DNA of 64,000 nt from NCBI RefSeq assembly GCF_003448965.1, contig NZ_QRGC01000010.1, positions 62,001 to 126,000 on the forward strand, read 5' to 3'. The notes below the pieces were generated by a model, which saw nothing but the letters and a program-made list of their open reading frames with translations, made no database searches and was not told where the DNA came from. The translations under genes were made by a program, and so were the position numbers. Of the stretch, positions 25,321 through 33,492 are shown one piece after another (the first letter of the stretch is position 1; each line of letters opens with the position of its first letter). Source of the DNA: Oceanicella sp. SM1341 (GTDB lineage: Bacteria > Pseudomonadota > Alphaproteobacteria > Rhodobacterales > Rhodobacteraceae).

Positions 25321-25760
25321 TTTGACGTCGAGACGATCGACCGAGCGGTGCTGGAGAACCGCTAGCCCTCCTACAGGACCGCGATTAACCCGCGCGGTGA
25401 GCTTCCGGCACTGAGTCCACACGACGGCATCATCATCATCACTGAGACCACCGCGATCTGCAGCCATTTCGACGAGGTGGCGGCGTATGGCCGGCGAGAC
25501 CTTTCAGGAACGGGCCGTAATCCGAATGTGCACCCACCGCTTGTTTCGCGAGACCGTTCTGCTCAACGTCTTCTGGTGTCACGGCATCGAAAAGGCCTGT
25601 CGCGGGCAGTGCGTCCAGAAAACCCGATGCAGAGTGGAGTCATCTTCTGTTGGAAGACCAGGGACTAATCCGTCTGGACGAGCGTATGGATGGGAAGACT
25701 TTCGCCGCCAGAGACGGCCCGACCATGGCCAACATCATGCTCTCCGGTTTCTTGTAGCCA
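25321..25760 (+). pseudogene. Decayed glutathione S-transferase gene
   Basis: Fragments of a GST appear in successive frames. First comes ETIDRAVLENR, then a stop, then PSYRTAINPRGELPALSPHD and ITETTAICSHFDEVAA. Next is GETFQERAVIRMCTHRLF in another frame. Last is LLEDQGLIRLDERMDGKTFA and PTMANIMLSGFL in a third. The order and spacing match the intact GST at 7679-8350 (GEVPALRGQDG, ITEIIAICEYLDE, RMWTRR, LADILLFG). At least one stop and two frameshifts are present, so the gene is dead. It lies just before an SDR and an AraC gene, as the intact copy does. Confidence 0.75.
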
Positions 25761-26001
25761 GCATTGCCAAGGGTGAAATCCCATAGCTGTTTCATGCTCG
25801 ATTGTGGAACATGACAGCGTGATACGACCGCATGTCTGAGCGCGAACCTCGACGGAGGTGATAGATGTCTCCCGCCCGGTGTGGAGTGTTGACCCGGCGG
25901 CCTATCGCCAGTCGGAGAATCAGGCAAGTTTTCCGGGGTATCCGGCATCGTAGCCGTGAAGGACGGTTTCTACCTTGGGTCTCAAGCCAAGGAGACCAGC
26001 C
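25761..26001. other. No gene seen upstream of the Tat-SDR gene
   Basis: This stretch between the GST relic and the Tat-SDR start contains no convincing coding frame, RNA or repeat. It ends with AAGGAGACC, the Shine-Dalgarno of the next gene, and must hold its promoter, but I see no clear -35/-10 pair. Confidence 0.5.
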
Positions 26002-27081
26002 ATGCAGCGGAAATTAGGTCGCGGTTCCGTGCCGTTATCATCGTCAAACGAACGACCGGGGCTGTCGCGCCGGCGGTTCCTTCAATCCTCGGCGGTCGCC
26101 GCCGGGTCGACCCTGCTGGTCGGATGTTCGTCGCCCTCGCAGGCTCAGGACTGGGGTGTGGCGAACATCCCGTCCCAGGCGGGGCGCTATGCCCTGGTGA
26201 CCGGCGGCAACGGCTATCCGATGGGCGATATCAGCGGCCTGGGCTATCACACGGCGTTGCAGCTCGCCCGGGCGGGTGCGGATGTGACCATCGCCTCCCG
26301 CAAGGCGGATCGCGGCGCCGAGGCCGTGCGCCTTATCCGCGAGGCCGCGCCGGATTCGGAGGTTCGGTTCGAACAGTTCGACCTGACCGATCTGGCCTCG
26401 GTGAACGCCTTTACCGAGCGCATGAACAGCGAGGGCAGGCCACTCGACATGCTCGTGAACAATGCCGGTGTGATGGGACGGCTCTCGATGGAGCTGAGCG
26501 AGGACGGCCACGAGCGGGTGTTCGCGACCAACACGCTGGGCCATTTCGCGATGACGGGGCAGCTGATGCCGCTGATGCGCGACGGGTCGCAGACAAGGGT
26601 GGTCTGGGTGTCGAGTTCCCGCGCATCGCGCGAGCCTCTGGATTTCGAGACCATGCGGCTGCCCGACCCCTACGATTACGGCGCCGCCTACAATTACACC
26701 AAGCTCGCCGCCATGGAACTGGCGATCGAGATGGAGCGGCGGAGCAGGGCGGCGGGCTGGGCCATCACCAGCGTCGCGGCCCATCCCGGCGTGGCGCGGA
26801 CGCACCTTATCCCCGACGGCCCCGGACCCAACAGCATGGAGGGGCGGCGCCTCAGGACCATGGGCGCGATGTTCCCCCCGGCCGAGGAGGGCGCGGTGCC
26901 GCTTCTTTTCGCGACCACTTGGCCCGAGGCGCAGGGCGGCCACTACTACGGACCGACCGGCGGGCCAATGAGAAGCGGCCCGCCGGGAGAGAACGACATG
27001 CGCGAGGCGGCGCTCGATCCCGAGGCGAGTGCCGCGCTGTGGACCTGGCTCGAGGAGCTCAGCGGAGGCAGCTACGGCTGA
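26002..27081 (+). CDS. Short-chain dehydrogenase with a twin-arginine (lipoprotein-like) signal
   Basis: The start was placed at the ATG following AAGGAG, giving 359 residues. The N-terminus has a twin-arginine signal LSRRRFLQSSAVAAGSTLLV followed by GCSS, a possible lipobox. The enzyme may thus be Tat-exported and lipid-anchored or periplasmic. The body is an SDR with VTGGNGYPMGDISGLG, VNNAGVMG, VWVSSSRASRE, YNYTKLAAMELA and AHPGVARTHL. Exported SDRs are uncommon because NAD(P) is cytoplasmic; a tightly bound cofactor carried by Tat export is the likely explanation. It resembles the non-exported SDR at 8380-9396. An AraC gene follows. Confidence 0.85.
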   Translation: MQRKLGRGSVPLSSSNERPGLSRRRFLQSSAVAAGSTLLVGCSSPSQAQDWGVANIPSQAGRYALVTGGNGYPMGDISGLGYHTALQLARAGADVTIASRKADRGAEAVRLIREAAPDSEVRFEQFDLTDLASVNAFTERMNSEGRPLDMLVNNAGVMGRLSMELSEDGHERVFATNTLGHFAMTGQLMPLMRDGSQTRVVWVSSSRASREPLDFETMRLPDPYDYGAAYNYTKLAAMELAIEMERRSRAAGWAITSVAAHPGVARTHLIPDGPGPNSMEGRRLRTMGAMFPPAEEGAVPLLFATTWPEAQGGHYYGPTGGPMRSGPPGENDMREAALDPEASAALWTWLEELSGGSYG

Positions 27082-27242
27082 TCCCGGGGTGCCTTCCACG
27101 ACGGCTGGTGGGCCGGACGCCGGCCCGTTGCCGCCCGCTGTCACCAAGATGTGCTGATCCGGGCGGTTGATGGCGATGCGTAACAAGATGGCGCGATGCT
27201 ATGGTTGTGATGAAACGCAACTGCAGTTCAGTGGAATCGCGC

Positions 27243-28202
27243 ATGTCTCAGGCTTTGGACGAGACCACCCGGCAGGGCCCGGCCCGGACCGGGCGCACAC
27301 CGGCTTGGCTCATGTCGGCTGCTCTCGATTTCATCGAGTCGCGGGGCGGCGGCCAGGGCCGGTTCAGCACGCCGCTTCCCGGTATCCACATCGTGCGCGC
27401 ATTCCAGGACAGGCTGCCCATCCACAATCTCTACAAGCCGTCGCTCTGCGTTGTGCTCAGGGGCAACAAGGAAATCTACTTCGGCGACACCTGCCTGCAC
27501 TATGCCGAGATGCAGTGCCTTTTGGTGAGCGCCGAGATCCCCGCCAGCGGCAGGATGGTGGGTGCATCGGTCGCCGACCCCTACATCGGGGTGATGATCG
27601 ACTTCGACGTCGCCGAACTCAGAGACGTGCTGCGCAAGATCGAGAGCCCGCCGGTGCCGCCCGTCGAGCCGGTGCCGTGCGTCTTTGTGGGAGAGGTCGA
27701 TCAATTCCTCGCGGATTGCGTGGCCCGGCTGTGCAGGATGACCATGATGCCGGACCCGGTGCCCGTGCTCTACCCGGCTGCGATGCGCGAGCTCTATTAT
27801 TTTCTTCTGACCGGACCCTATGGCAGCGAGGTGGCGAAGATCACGTTGCCTGAGAACTATGCCGAACGGATTGCCCGGTCCATTCACTTCATCCGCGGCC
27901 ACTACAGCGAAACCCTGAGGGTTGAGGACCTCGCGAGGAAGTGCGGCATGAGTTCGTCTTCATTCTACCATCACTTCAAGGAGATAACCTCGATGAGTCC
28001 GGTCCGGTACCAGAAGCACCTGCGGCTGATAGAGGCCCGCCGGCTGATGGTTACGGAGGGCGCGAGCGTTTCTCAGGCCGCGCATCACGTCGGCTACGAG
28101 AGCGCGTCGCAATTCAGCCGGGACTATGGCCGGACCATTGGATGTCCGCCAAAACGGGACGTCGCGAACTTCAAGGCGCTGCTCGCCGCCGGATCAAGGT
28201 GA
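27243..28202 (+). CDS. AraC family transcriptional regulator
   Basis: The start was placed at MSQALDETTRQG, giving 319 residues; an in-frame ATG at 27201 would add 14. The N-terminal AraC_N domain has LYKPSLCVVLRGNKEIYFG and QCLLVSAEIPASG. The C-terminal DNA-binding region has RVEDLARKCGMSSSSFYHHF and AAHHVGYESASQFSRDYGR. It resembles the AraC protein at 6659-7537. It follows the Tat-SDR gene on the same strand and lies near a GST relic, so it may have regulated this duplicated detoxification set. Confidence 0.91.
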   Translation: MSQALDETTRQGPARTGRTPAWLMSAALDFIESRGGGQGRFSTPLPGIHIVRAFQDRLPIHNLYKPSLCVVLRGNKEIYFGDTCLHYAEMQCLLVSAEIPASGRMVGASVADPYIGVMIDFDVAELRDVLRKIESPPVPPVEPVPCVFVGEVDQFLADCVARLCRMTMMPDPVPVLYPAAMRELYYFLLTGPYGSEVAKITLPENYAERIARSIHFIRGHYSETLRVEDLARKCGMSSSSFYHHFKEITSMSPVRYQKHLRLIEARRLMVTEGASVSQAAHHVGYESASQFSRDYGRTIGCPPKRDVANFKALLAAGSR

Positions 28203-28527
28203 GCCGATCGGAAGCGGAGGCTCGCGGGCGTCGCGACCTCCCATTTCATCTTCACTGTCATCTACATAGGCCGCCCGGGGCGCGTGATGCCACGTCACTG
28301 CGTGGCTATGGCAGACGAAGGCGCTCAGCAACGGTGACCTGTCCCCCTTTAAAGCCTGCACTTACGGATTGGTGCTGTTTAGGATTTGATGTGCTGGACC
28401 GTGAGCAAGCCAGCTGCGACCAGCCAAAAAACATGTTAGTCCTCATATGGAAAATTTCATCGCCGTGACGCAGGGACAGTTCGACAAGGACTGAAAGGCC
28501 GCTTGCAACCTAAGACGGCGCGCGGAC
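28203..28527. other. Gene-free stretch between AraC and integrase genes
   Basis: No convincing coding sequence is visible here. The base composition is more AT-rich than the core region to the right. The stretch separates the convergent AraC and integrase genes. I looked for a copy of the dusA 5' sequence or the TTTGGTCCA repeat and found neither. Confidence 0.5.
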
Positions 28528-29598
28528 TTACTCTTGGTTGATAGCGTGTCGCAGGGTCAGCCAGTCTGCATATTTGTCGCGACTTTCTCGTATGTGCGTG
28601 TAACGCTTTAGGCTGGTCCATGACCTGTGTCCGCTGACCGCTGCGACATGGGGAATGTTCCAACCCATCTCGAACAGCCGAGAAATGCCTTCGTGGCGCA
28701 GATCGTGGAAGTGCAGATCTTCGATCCCGAGCAGCTTGCAAGCGCGTGTGAAGTTGGCCGTGATCGCGTCCGGGGAGTAGGGGAAGATCTCAGCCTTGCT
28801 CTTGCGCATACTGTCGATGATCTGAATGGCCTCCTTGGGCAAATCGACCCAAGTATTGTTGCCGAGCTTTTCGCCGGGATGCTTCATGTCACGGACCAGA
28901 ATGCGTTTGTGCTCTTTCTGGAAGTCATCCCAGGTGAGACGGGTGATCTCTGCCTGTCGGCGCGTCGAGAAGAGAGCGAAAACGATCACCTTGTGCATGG
29001 GCATGGCCTGCGGTGCTCTTTCGCGCCGATCAATGAAGTAGGTCAGCAGCCGGTCGAGTTCATCAAGGGTGGGTCTACGGTTTCGCTGCGCGGAACGGGA
29101 GATGATCCCCATGCGGCGCGCGACCGTGATCGCGTCTCTCATTTCCCGGTCATCCAGGCGAAAGTCCCACATCGGTCGTGCTATGGCGAATATGGAGGCG
29201 AGATGGCTCGCGTAGTTCCCGACTGTTTGAGGTTGTCCGGGCAATGACTGAAGAAACTCGATGATATCCTTCGACTTGATGGTGGAACAGGGCAGATCGG
29301 CGATCGGGTAGGTGGCGATGGTCCTGAGGACCTGCGCCTTTGTGCGACCGATGTCCTTCACCGTCTCTTCAGTGTAGCGCTCGATCGCTTTGCACAGCGG
29401 AGGGTCGCATGCGTTCAGCCCTTCCAGGGCACCAGGTTTTGCTAGCTCTTTCTCGCGTTTCTTTATCCAGGCGGCTGCTGCTGGGCGTCTGTCAAAAGTC
29501 TTCGTCTCGTGATAGACGGTGCCTTCGCGCATCACTCGTACGCGTGCCCTGTAGCTGTGACTTCCATCCTTGCGTTTGCGTGTGGTGATCGAGCCCAT
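28528..29598 (-). CDS. Tyrosine recombinase (phage/island integrase)
   Basis: The 356-residue protein has an N-terminal arm-type DNA-binding region (KDGSHSYRARVRVMREG) and a SAM-like core-binding domain (about 65-165). The catalytic domain shows the first arginine in FSTRRQAEITRLTW, the HDLRHEG box, GHRSWTSLKRYTH with the catalytic tyrosine, and the intervening KHPGEKLGNNTWVDL lysine region. It is intact. It sits immediately upstream of dusA and points away from it, the layout of integrases that insert islands into the 5' end of dusA. It is therefore probably the integrase of the island occupying all or part of the left side of this window. Confidence 0.92.
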   Translation of the reverse strand: MGSITTRKRKDGSHSYRARVRVMREGTVYHETKTFDRRPAAAAWIKKREKELAKPGALEGLNACDPPLCKAIERYTEETVKDIGRTKAQVLRTIATYPIADLPCSTIKSKDIIEFLQSLPGQPQTVGNYASHLASIFAIARPMWDFRLDDREMRDAITVARRMGIISRSAQRNRRPTLDELDRLLTYFIDRRERAPQAMPMHKVIVFALFSTRRQAEITRLTWDDFQKEHKRILVRDMKHPGEKLGNNTWVDLPKEAIQIIDSMRKSKAEIFPYSPDAITANFTRACKLLGIEDLHFHDLRHEGISRLFEMGWNIPHVAAVSGHRSWTSLKRYTHIRESRDKYADWLTLRHAINQE

Positions 29599-29610
29599 GA
29601 TGGTCCCCCG

Positions 29611-29678
29611 TTTGGTCCACGAAATTGTATTTGGTCCACAGGACCAAATCCAGGGTCAAAATCGACGGGTTTGGTCCA
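29611..29678. repeat. TTTGGTCCA repeats, including a palindrome, upstream of the integrase
   Basis: TTTGGTCCA occurs at 29611-29619, 29630-29638 and 29670-29678. Between the second and third, GGACCAAAT (29641-29649) makes a perfect palindrome with ATTTGGTCC (29629-29637), separated by ACA. The direct copies start 19 and 40 bases apart, close to two and four helical turns. They lie between the integrase start and dusA, where arm-type integrase or excisionase/repressor sites are expected. Confidence 0.7.
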
Positions 29679-29716
29679 TAATGAGCGGAAATGCGACGAA
29701 CTGTAGGTGTCTCTAA

Positions 29717-30730
29717 GTGGCTGATAAAATTAAAAAACGAGACATATCAAGGGCCGCCCGCCTATCCGTCGCCCCGATGATGGACTGGACCGACCGGCAT
29801 TGCCGCTACCTGCACCGGCTGATGAGCCGGGAGGTGGTGCTCTACACCGAGATGATCACCGCGGCCGCGCTCATCCACGGAGACCGGGAGCGGCTGCTGC
29901 GCCATGACGCCTGCGAGCACCCCGTGGCGCTGCAGATCGGCGGGTCGGAGCCCGACGCGCTGGCCGAGGCCGCGCGCATCGGGGCCGCGGCCGGATATGA
30001 CGAGATCAACCTCAACGTCGGCTGCCCGTCGGACCGGGTGCAGTCCGGCGCCTTCGGGGCCTGCCTGATGCGCGAGCCCGATCTGGTGGCGCGCTGCGTG
30101 GCCGCGATGATCGCCGCGGTGCCCGGCGTGCCGGTGACGGTGAAATGCCGCATCGGGGTGGACGAGCAGGACCCGGAAGTGGTGCTGCCCGATTTCCTCG
30201 CCCGCGTGGCCGACGCCGGCTGCAACGCCTTCACCATCCATGCCCGCAAGGCCTGGCTGGAGGGCCTGAGCCCGAAGGAAAACCGCGACATCCCGCCGCT
30301 CGACTACGGCATCGTGCACCGGATGAAGGCGCGCTTTCCGCAGCTTCACATCTCGCTCAACGGCGGCATCACCGCGCTGGACACGGCGGCGGACGCGCTC
30401 GCGGCGGGGCTCGACGGGGTGATGATCGGGCGCGCCGCCTACCACGATCCCGGCCGCATCCTGCCGGGCATCGACGCGCTGGTGACCGGCCGGCCCGGCG
30501 GCGGCCGGGGCCCGGAGGAGGCTGTGCTCGCCATGCTCGACTACATCGAGGCGGAATGCGCCGCGGGCACGCGGCTCAACCAGATCACCCGGCACATGCT
30601 GGGGCTGTTCTCCGGCCGGCCCGGGGCGCGGCAGTGGCGGCGCATGCTCTCGGAGGGTGCGCACCTGCCCGGCGCCGGGCCGGAACTGGTGCGCGACGCC
30701 CTCGGCTGCGTGGAGAGCCGCGCCGCCTGA
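29717..30730 (+). CDS. dusA: tRNA-dihydrouridine(20/20a) synthase DusA
   Basis: The 337-residue protein is a DusA flavoenzyme that reduces uridines in the tRNA D-loop. It has LSVAPMMDWTDRHCRYLHR, YTEMITAAALIHGD, LQIGGSEPDALAEAA, NLNVGCPSDRVQSGAFGACLM with the catalytic cysteine, FTIHARKAWLEGLSPKENR and LNGGI. The start is a GTG with AGGTG seven bases upstream. Codons 2-11 (ADKIKKRDIS) are AT-rich and unlike the GC-rich remainder, which begins near codon 12. This is expected when an island integrated in the 5' end supplies a new start, ribosome site and first codons. The protein remains intact. Confidence 0.95.
   Translation: MADKIKKRDISRAARLSVAPMMDWTDRHCRYLHRLMSREVVLYTEMITAAALIHGDRERLLRHDACEHPVALQIGGSEPDALAEAARIGAAAGYDEINLNVGCPSDRVQSGAFGACLMREPDLVARCVAAMIAAVPGVPVTVKCRIGVDEQDPEVVLPDFLARVADAGCNAFTIHARKAWLEGLSPKENRDIPPLDYGIVHRMKARFPQLHISLNGGITALDTAADALAAGLDGVMIGRAAYHDPGRILPGIDALVTGRPGGGRGPEEAVLAMLDYIEAECAAGTRLNQITRHMLGLFSGRPGARQWRRMLSEGAHLPGAGPELVRDALGCVESRAA
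29752..29800. other. Probable attachment-site region in the dusA 5' end
   Basis: Base composition changes abruptly here, from AT-rich codons to GC-rich native dusA sequence encoding SVAPMMDWTDRHC. This conserved stretch is the known target of dusA-specific integrases. The exact crossover cannot be set without the other attachment copy, which I did not find in this window. Confidence 0.45.
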
Positions 30731-30735
30731 GCGCG

Positions 30736-31410
30736 TTACTGGCGGATCAGGATGCGGTTGCCGCGGATGGTGGTCTCGTAGAGGCCCTCGAGAAAGCTCA
30801 TGCCCAGCAGTGAGGATTGCAGCTTGCCTTCCTCGGCCACGGCGCCGCGCACCTCGCGCAGCTCGACGTCGCCGATGCGCACGGAGGAGAGCACCACGGG
30901 GGCCACGTAGGAGCGGCCGTTCGCGGTGGTGACGGGGATGGTGTATTGCAGCCCGCTCATGTCGAGGCCGATGCGCTCGGCATCGTCGTGGCGCAGCAGC
31001 ACCAGCGAGGCGCCGGTGTCCACGAGCAGGGCGACGGAGCGGCCCTCCACCTCGGCGATGGCGCGGAAATGCCCGTCCCAGGCGCGGACCAGCTCCACCT
31101 CGCCGGCGCTCGCGGCAAGTGCTGCGGTGGGCGCGGGGGCTGCGGCGAAGGCGCGGGCGGTCTCCTCGATGCGCTCGCGCCAGATCAGCGCCGTGGCGAG
31201 ACAGGCGAAGACCCCGGCCCAGGCCAGCACGCCGCGGGTGACCCGCCGCGCCGCCTGGAGCTGGAACAGCATCGCCGAGAGCGCGGCGCCGGCCAGCACC
31301 GCGGCGAAGAACACCAGCGGCGTCTGCGCCTCGTGCGCCCCGTTTCCGTTGCGTATCGCAAGGAAGGTGAGCGCCAGCGCCAGCGACAGGATCAGCGGGA
31401 GTTGCAGCAT
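30736..31410 (-). CDS. Membrane-anchored retropepsin-like aspartic protease (TIGR02281 family)
   Basis: From the ATG encoding MLQLPLILSLALALTFLA, the protein is 224 residues. It has three hydrophobic segments in the first 95 residues, then a periplasmic-type clan AA protease domain with the catalytic VDTGASLVLLRHDDAERIG and a second conserved region SLLGMSFLEGLYETTIRG. Alphaproteobacteria commonly carry such single-domain, retrovirus-like proteases that work as dimers. The biological substrate is unknown. Its 3' end converges with dusA, with only five bases between the stops. The upstream reading frame is open but non-homologous, so the start was chosen at the first membrane segment. Confidence 0.85.
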   Translation of the reverse strand: MLQLPLILSLALALTFLAIRNGNGAHEAQTPLVFFAAVLAGAALSAMLFQLQAARRVTRGVLAWAGVFACLATALIWRERIEETARAFAAAPAPTAALAASAGEVELVRAWDGHFRAIAEVEGRSVALLVDTGASLVLLRHDDAERIGLDMSGLQYTIPVTTANGRSYVAPVVLSSVRIGDVELREVRGAVAEEGKLQSSLLGMSFLEGLYETTIRGNRILIRQ

Positions 31411-31496
31411 CGCGGGGGGTTCCGTCTCGTTGCCTCGGATCGCCTCGCGCAAGAGACTAGCGCGGATGCGCCGGGCTGACGAGTCCGGCCGTCGCG

Positions 31497-31739
31497 TCAG
31501 TCGCCCCGGCGCGCGCGGCGGCGGGCGGAGGGGCGGTTTTCCGGGGCGCGCAGCGCGGCGCGGCGGGAGGGGAGCTCCTCCATGATGCGCCGGCGCTCCG
31601 CGGCCGGCAGGGCAGACCAGCCGGCGATCTCGTCGAGGCTGCGCAGGCAGCCGGTGCAGATCTGCGCGCCGGGGTGGATCACGCAGATCTTCACGCAGGG
31701 GCTCTCGATCTCGGCGCGTTTCCAGACCTCGTCCGACAT
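31497..31739 (-). CDS. DUF1289 small zinc-ribbon-like protein
   Basis: The 80-residue protein has the DUF1289 cysteine pattern SPCVKICVIHPGAQICTGCLRSLDE followed in the same region by EIAGWSALPAAERRRI. The cysteines probably bind a metal ion. Its ATG overlaps the ruvX stop in TGATG, and GGAGG lies just upstream, so the two genes are translationally coupled. The arginine-rich C-terminus suggests nucleic acid contact. The function is unknown. Confidence 0.88.
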   Translation of the reverse strand: MSDEVWKRAEIESPCVKICVIHPGAQICTGCLRSLDEIAGWSALPAAERRRIMEELPSRRAALRAPENRPSARRRARRGD

Positions 31740-32227
31740 CACCCCTCCTGCCGGGAGAGGAAGGCCAGCCGGTCGAGCACGCCCTGCAGGATGTAGGAGG
31801 CAGCGACATTGTCGATGATCTCGGCCCGGCGGCGGCGCGAGGTGTCGTTGGCGATGAGCATGCGCTCGGCCTCCACCGTGCTCAGCCGCTCGTCCCAGAA
31901 GGCGATGGGGATCTCGGTGAGGCGCGAGAGGTTGCGCGCGAAGGCGCGGGTGGACTGGCAGCGCGGACCCTCGGAACCGTCCATGTTGCGCGGCAGGCCG
32001 AGGATGAGCCCGCCGATGCGCCGCTCGGCGGCGAGTGCGAGCAGGGCTTCGGCGTCGACCCCGAATTTCTTCCGCCGGATGGTGGTGAGCGGCGTCGCGA
32101 TGGAGCGCAGCGTGTCGGAGACCGCGATGCCGATGGTCTTGTCGCCGAGGTCGAGCGCGAAGAGGGCCGCACCGGGCGCGAGCCGGGGGGCGAGCCCGGC
32201 CACGTCCTCGAAGATCTCCGCGTTCAC
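31739..32227 (-). CDS. ruvX: Holliday junction resolvase-like RuvX/YqgF, pre-16S rRNA nuclease
   Basis: Using the GTG that overlaps the ccmI stop (GTGA), the protein is 162 residues, normal for YqgF. It has the RNase H-fold start FALDLGDKTIGIAVSD, GLPRNMDGSEGPRC and the DERLSTVEAERML motif with conserved acidic residues. It processes the 5' end of 16S rRNA in bacteria where it was tested. It lies between ccmI and a DUF1289 gene with overlapping ends, forming a compact operon. Confidence 0.92.
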   Translation of the reverse strand: MNAEIFEDVAGLAPRLAPGAALFALDLGDKTIGIAVSDTLRSIATPLTTIRRKKFGVDAEALLALAAERRIGGLILGLPRNMDGSEGPRCQSTRAFARNLSRLTEIPIAFWDERLSTVEAERMLIANDTSRRRRAEIIDNVAASYILQGVLDRLAFLSRQEG

Positions 32228-33492
32228 TGGCCCGCCTCCGCCACGCCGGCGGCTTCGGCCGCGGCGCGCAGTTCGGTCATCGCCTCGGGGTTGGAGGCGA
32301 AGGTGTCGCGGGCCTCGGTCCAGATGGCGGCGGCGCGCTCGGTCTCGCCCAGCACGCCGAGCGAGCGGATGAGCCGGGCCCATTCCTGCGGGCTGCCGCC
32401 CTCGGTGGCGAGGCGCTGCGACAGGCCGTCGACCATGCCGCGCACCATCTCGGTGCGGGCCTCGGGGTCCATGTCGCGGGCGTTGCGCATGGCCTCGGCA
32501 TCCGGACCGGGCAGGGCGCCCTGCGCGCCGGGCAGGGGCGCATCCGTCGCTGGCGCGTCCGGGATCTGCGGCATCGCACGGCCGAGAGCCTCGGCCAGCG
32601 GCGGGAGCTGGCGGGCGATGGCCTGGATCCAGGGCGCGTCCGGCGGGCCCTCGCGCAGCAGCGCGGTCCAGAGCTGCCAGGCGCCATCGGGCCGGCCGTT
32701 CTGCGCCATGGCGAGGCCGGCGTAGTAGCGGGCGGCGGGGTCCGCGGGGTCGGCCTCCAGGGCGGCGGCGAGAGCCTGCTCGGCCTCGGGAGAGACATAG
32801 CCGTTGGCCGCGAGGATCATCAGCTCGGCGAGGTCGGCGTATTCGCGCACGCTCGCCCGGTCACCGGCGAGCTCGACCACCCGCGCCTGGGCCACGCGGG
32901 CCTCGGAATAGCGGTGCAGCTGGGCGAGGGCGCCCACCAGCAGGCGGTGGCCGCGCTCGTCGTCCTGGCGCTCGGAGAGCACGGCGCGCAGCTTGCCGAC
33001 GAGGTCGGTGAGCTGGGCGGTCTCCTCGGTCTGCGGGGTCTCGGGGGTGAGACCGGCCTCGGCGAGCATGGCCTCGATCCGGTCCTGCCCCGGGCGGGCG
33101 GCCTGGCGCTCGGCCAGCGGCTGGTCGCGCAGCGCCGGCGTGCCGAGCCGGGCGTAGAGGCCCACGGCACCGAGCCCCACGATCACCACCAACCCGAAGG
33201 CGAGCGCGCGAGAGATCCCGGCAGGTGCGCGCACGGGGCCGGCTTGGCCGCGCGCCGCGGCGGTGTCGGCGGCGAGCAGGCGGCGGCCGACCTCGGCCCG
33301 GCTGGCCTCGGCCTCCTCGGCATCGAGCACGCCGCGGGCGCGGTCACGCTCGATCTCGGCCATCTGGTCGCGGTAGACGCGCTTGTCGTACTCGGCGCGC
33401 GCCTCCGCATCGCGCGCCCGGCCGAGCAATGGCCGCGCGATCCACGCGAGCCCGAGCAGGGTTATCACTGCGATGCTGAGCCAGAGCGCCAT
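32224..33492 (-). CDS. ccmI: Cytochrome c biogenesis protein CcmI
   Basis: The 422-residue protein has two membrane segments, near residues 3-20 and 95-115, separated by a cytoplasmic coiled-coil-like part (EARAEYDKRVYRDQMAEIERD and LDAEEAEASRAEVGRRLL). A large periplasmic tetratricopeptide region follows (KLRAVLSERQDDERGHRLLVG, then AAALEADPADPAARYYAGLA). CcmI chaperones apocytochrome c to the haem ligation complex. It is the first gene of the ccmI-ruvX-DUF1289 group. No other ccm gene is in the window. A glutamine-rich or truncated tail is not seen; the length is usual for Rhodobacter. Confidence 0.93.
   Translation of the reverse strand: MALWLSIAVITLLGLAWIARPLLGRARDAEARAEYDKRVYRDQMAEIERDRARGVLDAEEAEASRAEVGRRLLAADTAAARGQAGPVRAPAGISRALAFGLVVIVGLGAVGLYARLGTPALRDQPLAERQAARPGQDRIEAMLAEAGLTPETPQTEETAQLTDLVGKLRAVLSERQDDERGHRLLVGALAQLHRYSEARVAQARVVELAGDRASVREYADLAELMILAANGYVSPEAEQALAAALEADPADPAARYYAGLAMAQNGRPDGAWQLWTALLREGPPDAPWIQAIARQLPPLAEALGRAMPQIPDAPATDAPLPGAQGALPGPDAEAMRNARDMDPEARTEMVRGMVDGLSQRLATEGGSPQEWARLIRSLGVLGETERAAAIWTEARDTFASNPEAMTELRAAAEAAGVAEAGQ

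Noticed and set aside
28203-28527. Second attachment site of the dusA island right next to the integrase
   Set aside because: No copy of the dusA 5' coding sequence is visible here or, on reading through, elsewhere to the left in the window.
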